Source of the DNA: Spirochaetaceae bacterium
GTDB lineage: Bacteria > Spirochaetota > Spirochaetia > Treponematales > Breznakiellaceae
DNA length: 6,604 bases
Reading direction: 5' to 3'
Assembly: GCA_031273985.1 (NCBI GenBank)
Contig: JAISQV010000112.1
Location: forward strand, 1-6,604
The translations under genes and the position numbers were made by a program. The notes under the pieces were generated by a model. It ran no database searches and was not told the origin of the DNA. It worked only from the letters and a program-made list of their open reading frames with translations. Position 1 is the stretch's first letter; each line of letters opens with the position of its first letter. Of the stretch, positions 1 through 5,776 are shown piece by piece.

Positions 1-911
1 TCACCGCGGAGACCTCCGGCTCCATGGATACCATGATGGAGCTCTACAGCGAGGGGAGCAGGATTCAATCCGATGACGACGGGGGGGAGGGGGAGAATTC
101 CCGTATTACCTTTACCGCCGAGGCGGGAAGGCGCTATGTCGCGGTGGTGCGCGGCTACGGCACCCACACCGGGGCCTACCGTTTCCACGTAACCACGGAA
201 ACCATCCCCGATGAGGCCAGCGAGCCCAACGACAGCCGGGACCGGGCTACGCCCCTCGCCCTGGGGGACGCGGGTTTCCGGGCCTTTCTCACTTCGGGCG
301 ACCAGGATTGGTACCAGGGGGAGGTTCCCGCAGGGGGCGCCCTGATAACGGTTCACACGGAGAGCGACATAGACACGATTCTCACGCTCTACGACGCCGG
401 CGGCAACAGGCTGGCGGAGGACGATGATTCCGGAAGCGGCGGCAACGCCCGGGTTACGGCGAATCTTCCCGAGGGGAGGTTCTACGTGCGGGCCACCCTG
501 TACCGGGACGGCTCCTCCCAGGGGCCCTACACGATCATAGCCCGTATGCGGGAGCCGACGGCCCAGGACGCCTACGAGCCGGACAACCAGTTGTCCCAGG
601 CCAAAGACATAGAGCCCGGCCAGAGCCAGACGCGGAACTTTACCGACGCCCGGGATGTGGACTGGGTGCGGCTCAGGATTATCAGGGCGGGTTACTATGC
701 GATCCGCGCCCAGGGCTCCGGGCTGGACACCTACCTGGAGCTTCTCGACGCCAGCGAATCCTCCCTGGCCGAGGATGACGACGGCGGGGAAGGCTGGGAC
801 GCGTACCTTTCCGCCGACCTCCGGCCCGGAACCTACTATATCAAGGTGAGCTGCCTGGACCAGGAGCCCGAAGGCAACTACGTGCTTTCCGTTACCGAGG
901 AGCAGAGGTAG
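1..911 (+). CDS. PPC-repeat exported/surface protein, C-terminal part (5' end outside window)
   Basis: The frame is open from the first full codon at position 3 to TAG at 909-911, giving 302 residues; the true start lies upstream. The product is almost entirely three tandem beta-rich repeats of about 117 residues, the first cut by the window edge. Each repeat has the bacterial pre-peptidase C-terminal (PPC) pattern: an acidic entry such as EPND or EPDN, a D-x-DW strand (GDQDWY, DVDWV), a (D)T-x-x-L-(Y/L) strand, a turn with three aspartates (near residues 24-26, 140-142 and 258-260), then G-x-(Y/F)-Y-(V/I) and a closing Y strand. PPC domains usually sit at the C-terminus of secreted proteases or surface proteins, where they aid targeting or substrate binding. 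No protease domain, membrane segment or sorting signal is visible here, so the catalytic partner, if any, is upstream. The gene converges on thrA. Family assignment is fairly secure; specific function is unknown. Confidence 0.8.
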   Translation, partial: TAETSGSMDTMMELYSEGSRIQSDDDGGEGENSRITFTAEAGRRYVAVVRGYGTHTGAYRFHVTTETIPDEASEPNDSRDRATPLALGDAGFRAFLTSGDQDWYQGEVPAGGALITVHTESDIDTILTLYDAGGNRLAEDDDSGSGGNARVTANLPEGRFYVRATLYRDGSSQGPYTIIARMREPTAQDAYEPDNQLSQAKDIEPGQSQTRNFTDARDVDWVRLRIIRAGYYAIRAQGSGLDTYLELLDASESSLAEDDDGGEGWDAYLSADLRPGTYYIKVSCLDQEPEGNYVLSVTEEQR

Positions 912-930
912 GCTAATAATTTCGGGATAT

Positions 931-1248
931 TTAACCACGGAGGCGAAATAGGGAAGATTAAGGAGAAGGAGAATGAAGAATTTAACCACGAACGTCACAA
1001 ACAGCACGAACTATTTGTATGAAGTCCATCCAGAAATATTGAGGAATTTGACGTTTTGAGTTGGTGTGATTCGTGGTTAACTTTTTTTCCTTCTTTCTTC
1101 GCCTTTCTCTCTTTCCTTCCTTCGTGCGCCTTCGTGTAACTCTTGGTCTTTCTTCGTTGGTGTGGTTCGTGGTTATTCCTTCTTCCCTTCGTGTTCTTTG
1201 TGCCCTTTGTGGTTAACTTTTCTTCCTTACTTCCCTTCGTGTTCTTTA
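931..1248. repeat. Composite intergenic repeat with TTAACCACGAA motifs in opposing orientations
   Basis: This fills the 334-base gap between the convergent PPC gene and thrA; no gene is seen in it. Two motif copies point one way (ttaaccacgga 931-941, ttaaccacgaa 982-992) and three the other way (ttcgtggttaa 1070-1080, ttcgtggtta 1166-1175, tttgtggttaa 1206-1216). Purine-rich sequence (941-980) between the left copies is mirrored by pyrimidine-rich sequence (1081-1123) after the first right copy, so the whole forms a long imperfect inverted repeat centred near 1011-1060. Short CACGAAG-like units (as CTTCGTG) recur in the right arm. Similar CACGAAGG-type degenerate repeats occur between genes in many bacteria; their role is not established. 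Transcription from either side would give a foldable RNA, so a role in stopping or stabilising the two convergent transcripts is possible, but this is inference. Confidence 0.7.
1182..1247. repeat. 18-bp direct repeat pair ending at the thrA stop codon
   Basis: The sequence cttcccttcgtgttcttt is present exactly at 1182-1199 and again at 1230-1247. The second copy covers the first two bases of the reverse-complement thrA stop (tta at 1246-1248). The repeat cluster therefore directly abuts, and partly supplies, the end of the thrA reading frame. Confidence 0.8.
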
Positions 1249-3744
1249 CACGAGGGTGCGGGCTATGCGCACAATGTCGGCGAAGACCCCCCCGGCGGTA
1301 ACCTCCGCACCGGCGCCGGGGCCCTTGATCACCATGGGGAGCTTTGAGTAGCGGTCCGTGGTGATCACCACGATATTGTCCGCGTCCACCAGGGAGCGGA
1401 AGGGGCTCCCCGGCGCTTCTTCCCGGAGGCGTATGGTGGCGCTCCCGTCCTCTATCACCGCCACGTAGCGCAGGGCCTTTCCCCCGGCGGCGGCCTTCCT
1501 CCGCCGCTCCTCAAAGAGGGCATCCGATTTTTTGAGTTCCTCGAAGAAGGATTCGACGCCGGCGGCCTCGAAACAGGCGGCGGGCAGGAGGGGCTCTATG
1601 GCCACGGCCTCAAATTCCAGGGACATACCGCACTCACGGGCCAGGATCAGCGCCTTGCGGGCCGCGTCCATGGCATTGAGATCGTCCCGGGGGTCCGGCT
1701 CCGTGTAGCCCTTGGATCTGGCCTCCCGGACCAGCTCCGAAAAGCTTCTGGAGCCGTCGAAGTTGTTGAAGATGAAACTCAGGGTTCCCGACAGCACCGC
1801 CTCTATGCGCCGGACCCGGTCCCCCGAATAGGCCAGGTCCCGGAGGGTGGAGATCACCGGGAGGCCCGCGCAGACCGTGGTCTCGTAGAGATAGGGAATC
1901 CCCCGCTCCCGGGAGAAGCCCGTGAGGGTCCGGTAATACTCCAGGGAGGAGGAATTGGCTTTCTTGTTGGGCGTTACCACGGGGATCGCCGCGGCCAGGA
2001 TCTCCGCGTAGCGTTCCGCTACGTCCGCGCCGGAGCTGCAATCGCAGAAAGCCGTGTTGGGGAGGTTGAGGGCCTTCATGCGCCCTATAAATTCCCCTAT
2101 CTCGAAGGGCAGAACCTCCGGCCCGGCGTCCTCCCCGGCTCCCTGGGCGGCGCCGCGCGGGGGGCCCTTGAGAAGACCCTTTACCGTTCCGGGATCGAGG
2201 CCGTCCGCGTCGAAGATCATCCCCCTGGAATTGGCCACGCCGGTAAGGTTGATCCTGATGTGCTGCTCGTCGGCAAGAATCTCCCGGTGGGAGGCGATCT
2301 GATCCACCAGGGTGCCGCCTATGAGCCCTATGCCCACGAGAAAGAGGTTTACCGAGCGGACCCCCGCCAGGAAGAAGGCTTCGTGAATAGCGTTGACCGC
2401 CTTCGCCTCATCCTGCCGGGAGATGACCGCCGAGATGTTGAGTTCCGAGGAGCCCTGGGCAATGGCGACAATGTTGACCCCGTTCCTGCCCAGGGCATAG
2501 AAGACCCTGCCGGAGATTCCCGAGCGGCTCTTCATACGGGAGCCCACCACGGCGATGATCGAGAGGCCGGGCTCCACGATGGGGGCCTCGATCAGGCGGC
2601 TCCCTATCTCCCGGTCAAATTCCTCCATCAGAGCGGCGGCGGCGCTGTAAGCCGCCGGGGGCTCCACGGCAAAGCAGATAGAATACTCGCTGGAACTCTG
2701 GGTTATGAGAATCACGCTGATCCCCCGCCGGGCCAGGGCCCCGAAGAGCCGGGAGGAGAAGCCCGCCACCCCCACCATGCCGGAGCCCTGCAAGCGGATC
2801 AGCGTAACATTGGAGAGGGAACTTATCCCCCGTATGGGCCAGGGGCTTTCCGGCGCGTCCGCCGAGATGAGCGTCCCCTCCCCCGGCTTGAAGGTATTGA
2901 GTATGCGGATCGGTATGCCCTTCTCCAGGGCGGGGCGCACCGTGGGCGGGTAGAGCACCTTGGCCCCAAAATGAGAGAGTTCCATGGTCTCGATATAGGA
3001 AATGGAATCGATCTTGAAGGCATTCTTCACGAGCCTGGGATCCGCGGTGAGGATACCGTCCACATCGGTCCAGATTTCAATGGCCTCCGCGTCCAGGGCG
3101 GCGCCGTAGATCGCCGCGGAAAGGTCCGAGCCCCCCCGGCCCAGGGTCGTCGTGGCCCCGTCCTCCGTGGACGCGATGAACCCGGCGGCCACCTGGAGGG
3201 AGCGGCGCGCCTCGAAATGGGCGCGGATCAGCGCGTAACTCGCCTCCGGGAGGAAGGCCGCCGCGCCGTAGTTACGGTCGCTGCGGATCAACTCCCGGCT
3301 GTCCAGGTACTCCGCGGGATAACCCCGGCACGAAAGAATCTGCGTGAGAAGATAGGCGGAGAGCCGCTCCCCAAAACTCATCACATAGTCCAGGATGCGG
3401 GCGGAAAGTTCCCGGACCACGGAAACCCCGTCCAGAATACGGCCCAGATCGCTGAAGACAGACTCGGTCCAGGAGGCGCAGAGGCTAAAGGGCTCCCCCG
3501 AGGTAAGGCTCCTGGCAAGGTCCAGATGCCGCTCCTTCATGGCCGCCGCGTCTTCGGCGTAGCTCCCGTCCCCCGCTGCGGCTTTCCGGGCGGCGGCGAT
3601 GAGCCCGTCGGTGATCCCGTTCAGGGCCGAGACCACCACCACGCGGACCCTGCCCGACCGCTCGGCGGAAGTAAGAATACCGGCGACCCGCTCCAGGGCG
3701 CCGGCGGAGCCCACCGAGCTACCGCCGAATTTGAGGACCAGCAT
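1246..3744 (-). CDS. thrA: Bifunctional aspartokinase / homoserine dehydrogenase
   Basis: The 832-residue product is close to the 820 residues of E. coli ThrA. It phosphorylates aspartate (EC 2.7.2.4) and reduces aspartate semialdehyde to homoserine (EC 1.1.1.3) in the cytoplasm. Kinase domain, about 1-300: KFGGSSV at 5-11, GRGGSD at 202-207, WTDVDG from 225. Two ACT-type regulatory segments, about 314-379 and 395-464, contain Q349 (ITQSSSE) and Q430 (IAQGSSE), which match the two glutamines tied to threonine sensing in the plant enzyme, so threonine feedback is plausible. Dehydrogenase domain, from about 465: nucleotide loop LVGIGLIGG at 469-477, VTPNKKAN at 590-597, GYTEPDPRDDL at 679-689, with E682, D693 and K697 at the spacing of the yeast catalytic E208, D219 and K223. 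Oddities: CAGLP instead of the usual GAGLP (C625), A691 where glycine is usual, and a Gly/Pro/Ala-rich insert near 526-543. The ATG at 3744 is chosen for its Shine-Dalgarno and because KFGGSS follows at once. No thrB, thrC or asd gene is adjacent. Confidence 0.96.
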   Translation of the reverse strand: MLVLKFGGSSVGSAGALERVAGILTSAERSGRVRVVVVSALNGITDGLIAAARKAAAGDGSYAEDAAAMKERHLDLARSLTSGEPFSLCASWTESVFSDLGRILDGVSVVRELSARILDYVMSFGERLSAYLLTQILSCRGYPAEYLDSRELIRSDRNYGAAAFLPEASYALIRAHFEARRSLQVAAGFIASTEDGATTTLGRGGSDLSAAIYGAALDAEAIEIWTDVDGILTADPRLVKNAFKIDSISYIETMELSHFGAKVLYPPTVRPALEKGIPIRILNTFKPGEGTLISADAPESPWPIRGISSLSNVTLIRLQGSGMVGVAGFSSRLFGALARRGISVILITQSSSEYSICFAVEPPAAYSAAAALMEEFDREIGSRLIEAPIVEPGLSIIAVVGSRMKSRSGISGRVFYALGRNGVNIVAIAQGSSELNISAVISRQDEAKAVNAIHEAFFLAGVRSVNLFLVGIGLIGGTLVDQIASHREILADEQHIRINLTGVANSRGMIFDADGLDPGTVKGLLKGPPRGAAQGAGEDAGPEVLPFEIGEFIGRMKALNLPNTAFCDCSSGADVAERYAEILAAAIPVVTPNKKANSSSLEYYRTLTGFSRERGIPYLYETTVCAGLPVISTLRDLAYSGDRVRRIEAVLSGTLSFIFNNFDGSRSFSELVREARSKGYTEPDPRDDLNAMDAARKALILARECGMSLEFEAVAIEPLLPAACFEAAGVESFFEELKKSDALFEERRRKAAAGGKALRYVAVIEDGSATIRLREEAPGSPFRSLVDADNIVVITTDRYSKLPMVIKGPGAGAEVTAGGVFADIVRIARTLV

Positions 3745-3750
3745 GACAAT

Positions 3751-3756
3751 CTCCCC
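3751..3756 (-). promoter_or_regulatory. Shine-Dalgarno deciding the thrA start
   Basis: Reading leftward, GGGGAG is followed by six bases (ATTGTC) and then ATG at 3744-3742. A TTG at 3762-3760 would add six residues before it but would place the Shine-Dalgarno inside the coding region. The ATG is therefore preferred. Confidence 0.75.
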
Positions 3757-3816
3757 GCGCAAAAATACGGAATCCCCTCATGCGGGACGCCGGGCCCGCC
3801 GAGCGGCCTGTGGATT

Positions 3817-3845
3817 GTGATACGATCTTTTCGGCGCTTTATCAA
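3817..3845 (-). promoter_or_regulatory. Candidate sigma70-type promoter of thrA
   Basis: On the minus strand, TTGATA (3845-3840; five of six consensus bases) and TATCAC (3822-3817; four of six) are separated by exactly 17 bases. Transcription would start near 3810, giving a leader of about 65 nt. No leader peptide or clear attenuator is visible in that leader, only a short CCGC/GCGG stem near 3796-3806. This was found by eye and has no experimental support. Confidence 0.4.
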
Positions 3846-3862
3846 GTAAGGGAGGAGTTAGG

Positions 3863-3879
3863 AGGGGGCCAAGCCCCCT
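3863..3879. repeat. Palindrome, 7-bp stem with 3-nt loop
   Basis: Arms agggggc (3863-3869) and gccccct (3873-3879) are exact inverted repeats around the loop caa. It is the leftmost hairpin of the intergenic cluster. Confidence 0.6.
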
Positions 3880-3924
3880 AAAGAACCCGCTCACGCGGGG
3901 GAGCCCCGCAACGCCCCCTTCCCA

Positions 3925-3949
3925 GGAGTTTGCGCTCCGCGCAAACTCC
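3925..3949. repeat. Palindrome, 11-bp stem with 3-nt loop
   Basis: Arms ggagtttgcgc (3925-3935) and gcgcaaactcc (3939-3949) are exact inverted repeats around the loop tcc. It is followed three bases later by a second hairpin of identical geometry. Confidence 0.8.
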
Positions 3950-3952
3950 CAA

Positions 3953-3977
3953 GCTGAAGCCGCTTTGCGGCTTCAGC
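3953..3977. repeat. Palindrome, 11-bp stem with 3-nt loop
   Basis: Arms gctgaagccgc (3953-3963) and gcggcttcagc (3967-3977) are exact inverted repeats around the loop ttt. Geometry is the same as the preceding hairpin, but the stem sequence is unrelated. Confidence 0.8.
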
Positions 3978-4023
3978 AGCAACGCCCCCTCCCCTCTTCC
4001 GCGCCAGGGATAGAGCGGAAATC

Positions 4024-4050
4024 CTTTTATGCCCGGCACGGGCATAAAAG
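4024..4050. repeat. Palindrome, 12-bp stem with 3-nt loop
   Basis: Arms cttttatgcccg (4024-4035) and cgggcataaaag (4039-4050) are exact inverted repeats around the loop gca. Confidence 0.8.
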
Positions 4051-4100
4051 ATTGGAGCGATAGCCCGGTTTGCGGCGGAACGCCGCAAAGGCGCCCCAAT
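4051..4100. repeat. Nested palindrome, 9-bp inner stem with 3-nt loop
   Basis: The inner arms tttgcggcg (4069-4077) and cgccgcaaa (4081-4089) pair exactly around gaa. An outer pair, attggagcg (4051-4059) and cgccccaat (4092-4100), matches at eight of nine positions, so the whole 50 bases can fold as one interrupted hairpin starting directly after the preceding palindrome. Confidence 0.65.
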
Positions 4101-4186
4101 TCCGAATCGAAGGCCCTGAATCTTGAAGATCCGGCAAAATTTTTCCTGCAGGAAGGCCGGCAGGGGCCTTATATCCCGGCGCACTA

Positions 4187-4215
4187 TTGAAGGGAAGGCT
4201 TATTTTCCCGATAAT
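4187..4215 (+). promoter_or_regulatory. Candidate promoter of the TPR gene, possibly giving a leaderless mRNA
   Basis: TTGAAG (4187-4192; four of six) and GATAAT (4210-4215; five of six) are 17 bases apart. The expected start of transcription, about seven bases past the -10 box, falls on or next to the A of the ATG at 4222. No Shine-Dalgarno precedes that ATG at normal spacing: the only purine-rich run, gaagggaagg at 4189-4198, is over 20 bases away. Both facts fit a leaderless or near-leaderless transcript, but this is inferred by eye. Confidence 0.35.
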
Positions 4216-4221
4216 GTTGAT

Positions 4222-5619
4222 ATGTTTGGTATGGTGCCTATTTTTGCCGCGGTAGCTGTGCTCATCCTCATTACCCTGGGGATCGTTTTTTTCATGCACC
4301 GTCCCAGGGCGGGGGGCTCCGGACGGAGCAGGGGCAGGGGTAAGAGCCGCGACGCCCAACTCCGGGAGGCCACGAAGCGGCTCAACGGGAACCCCAAGGA
4401 CCCCGAGGGGCTCCTCATGGCCGGGGATATCTATTACCAGGAGGGCCAGTGGGACGCCGCCTACCGTACCTACGAAGCCCTGCTGGAAATCATCACGGAA
4501 AATCCGAGTCACGGGCTGGACACCTACACCGTCAACCTGCGCTACGCCCTCTCCGCGCTGAAACTCAACCTCCTGGAACAGGCCTTCAAGGGGCTCTCCA
4601 CCGCCTGGACCATCAAGAACGACAGTTTTGAAGTTAACTATAATCTGGGCTACATCGAATTTCAACGGAAGAACTACGAGCAGGCGATCAAGCTCCTCCA
4701 GCAGGCCCGGATTCAGGACCCGGAACATCCCGGAACGCTGCGGGTCCTGGGGCACGCCTTCTTCAAACTGAAAAAATTCAAGGAGGCCATGTCTTACATC
4801 CGCAAGGCCATGGATCTTGCGCCGGACGACAAGGAATCCCTCTACACCCTGGCGGAGTGCTACCACGAGGCGAATCAGATAGAGCAGGCCCTCAAGATTT
4901 ACCGGCATCTCCGGCCTGACCCCCAGATGGGCGCCGACGCGTGCCTGCAATCGGGGAGCATCAACATGGAATCCCACCAGATGCAGCAGGCCATCGAAGA
5001 TTTTGAAATAGGGCTCCGCCACAAGAACATCAAGCCGGATGTAGAGATTGACATGAAGTACCGCCTCGCCACCTGTTACCTCCGGCAAAATGACATAGCC
5101 AAGGCCCTGGGCCAGCTCTACGACATACAGGCCATAAACGCCAACTACCGGGACGTGGCCAACCTGATAGGAAAGTACGCGGAACTCAACGCCAACAAAA
5201 ATCTGCAGATCTACACCATGGCCCCCTCGGCGGATTTTGTGGCCCTCTGCCGCAAGATAGTCATGAGCTACTACCCCCGGGCCAAGGTAAAGATCACCAG
5301 CATATCGGTAAACAAAAATGAATGGGCGGACATTCTGGCGGAGGTCGACACCCCCAAGTGGTCGGATCTGGTCATGTTCCGCTTCATCAGAACCCAGGGC
5401 GCCATCGGGGAGATGATAGTGCGGGAATTCCACACCCACCTCAAGGAGGTCAAGGCGGGCAAGGGTATCTGTATTACCGTGGGAAGCTACACGGAAGAGG
5501 CCCGGCGTTACACCGAGGCGCGGCTCATCGATCTTATCGAGAAGGACAAGCTCTCGGCCATGCTCAATTCCGTGGACGCGAAACTCGCCACGCAGACCGC
5601 CGCCGCAAAGCGCCGCTAA
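4222..5619 (+). CDS. Membrane-anchored TPR protein with C-terminal Mrr-like (inactive) domain
   Basis: The product has 465 residues. Residues 5-25 form one hydrophobic segment (VPIFAAVAVLILI onward), followed by a basic Gly/Arg linker at 29-44, which suggests an inner-membrane anchor with the bulk of the protein in the cytoplasm. About seven tetratricopeptide repeats fill 60-309, clearest at 136-170 (NLGYIEFQRKNYEQAIKLL) and 171-205; they should form a protein-binding superhelix. Residues about 332-448 resemble the C-terminal half of Mrr-type restriction endonuclease domains: an EWADILAE strand, a VMFRFIR strand, a helix with VREF, GICITVGSYTEEARRY and LIDLIEKDKLSAML, which parallel GVFITT-x-FSKEAEEY and VLIDGKRLVELM of E. 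coli Mrr. The Q-x-K catalytic pair is replaced by F386 and F388, so nuclease activity is unlikely. A TTG start at 4123 is possible but would bury the hydrophobic segment behind 38 polar residues. The gene is divergent from thrA. TPR and membrane anchor are secure; the Mrr-like assignment is moderate and the cellular role unknown. Confidence 0.88.
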   Translation: MFGMVPIFAAVAVLILITLGIVFFMHRPRAGGSGRSRGRGKSRDAQLREATKRLNGNPKDPEGLLMAGDIYYQEGQWDAAYRTYEALLEIITENPSHGLDTYTVNLRYALSALKLNLLEQAFKGLSTAWTIKNDSFEVNYNLGYIEFQRKNYEQAIKLLQQARIQDPEHPGTLRVLGHAFFKLKKFKEAMSYIRKAMDLAPDDKESLYTLAECYHEANQIEQALKIYRHLRPDPQMGADACLQSGSINMESHQMQQAIEDFEIGLRHKNIKPDVEIDMKYRLATCYLRQNDIAKALGQLYDIQAINANYRDVANLIGKYAELNANKNLQIYTMAPSADFVALCRKIVMSYYPRAKVKITSISVNKNEWADILAEVDTPKWSDLVMFRFIRTQGAIGEMIVREFHTHLKEVKAGKGICITVGSYTEEARRYTEARLIDLIEKDKLSAMLNSVDAKLATQTAAAKRR

Positions 5620-5677
5620 ACCGGCAGCGCCGCCCCCAGGAACAGGGGGAAGAACCGCTTTTCGGCCAGCTTTAAAG

Positions 5678-5693
5678 AAAAAGTAGCTTTTTT
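5678..5693 (+). terminator. Weak terminator candidate after the TPR gene
   Basis: The 157-base convergent gap holds arms aaaaag (5678-5683) and cttttt (5687-5692) around the loop tag, ending in a run of six T. The stem is A/T-only apart from one pair, so it would be weak. A five-pair ccccc/ggggg stem at 5633-5649 lies upstream but has no T run. No better terminator and no gene is visible in this gap. Confidence 0.2.
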
Positions 5694-5776
5694 ACCCGAA
5701 ATCCCCGCTTTTGTCCGTGGTTATACTAAAAATTTGTTCTTACGCATAGATTCACATATACAACACAGACTCCGTA

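Larger units (their letters stand above)
3908..3990. repeat. 12-bp direct repeats bracketing two hairpins
   Basis: The sequence gcaacgccccct occurs exactly at 3908-3919 and 3979-3990, on either side of the paired 11/3 hairpins (3925-3977). The arrangement could be a tandem unit of hairpin plus GCAACGCCCC tail, or a duplication made when the hairpins were inserted. Confidence 0.6.
3863..4170. repeat. Cluster of strong palindromes between divergent promoters
   Basis: The 477 bases between the thrA and TPR gene starts hold no credible gene. Within them lie at least eight inverted repeats: 3863-3879 (7-bp stem, loop caa), 3886-3899 (5-bp stem, loop tcac), 3925-3949 (11/3), 3953-3977 (11/3), 4024-4050 (12/3), 4069-4089 (9/3), 4143-4154 (perfect 12-bp palindrome, no loop) and 4153-4170 (6/6). 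The stems are unrelated in sequence but similar in shape. Flanking DNA is C-rich on the plus strand. The candidate promoters lie outside the cluster and point away from it, so these are unlikely to be terminators of either neighbour. Function is unknown. Mobile palindromes, protein-binding sites and remnants of a repeated element are all possible. Confidence 0.75.

Noticed and set aside
81..93. G-run (seven G, A, five G) in the PPC gene as a phase-variation tract
   Set aside because: Seven-base G/C runs also occur twice inside thrA (1287-1293 and 3131-3137), so they reflect composition and codon use rather than a contingency locus.
3745..3762. TTG at 3762 as the thrA start
   Set aside because: It would add MRGEIV before the usual ThrA N-terminus and would place the good Shine-Dalgarno inside the gene.
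2260..3849. Long plus-strand open frame (529 codons) opposite thrA
   Set aside because: It lies antisense to a gene with unmistakable kinase and dehydrogenase motifs. Its product is rich in G, R, H and P with no recognisable domain, as expected from the complement of GC-rich codons.
3863..4100. Hairpins as intrinsic terminators
   Set aside because: The neighbouring genes are transcribed away from this region, and none of the hairpins is followed by a proper T run on either strand.
3878..4184. Small minus-strand frames of 73 and 97 codons in the hairpin cluster
   Set aside because: They consist of the palindromes and C-rich spacers read through. No domain is recognisable. Such frames may be annotated as hypothetical proteins but look like non-coding repeat DNA.
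4123..4221. TTG at 4123 as the TPR protein start
   Set aside because: It would put a polar 38-residue extension ahead of the membrane segment and overlap two intergenic palindromes. The ATG at 4222 gives a normal anchor topology. Without homolog alignment this remains likely rather than proven.
4027..5439. Minus-strand open frame (470 codons) opposite the TPR gene
   Set aside because: It is the antisense shadow of the TPR/Mrr-like gene. The product has no domain pattern, and its end runs through the intergenic hairpins.
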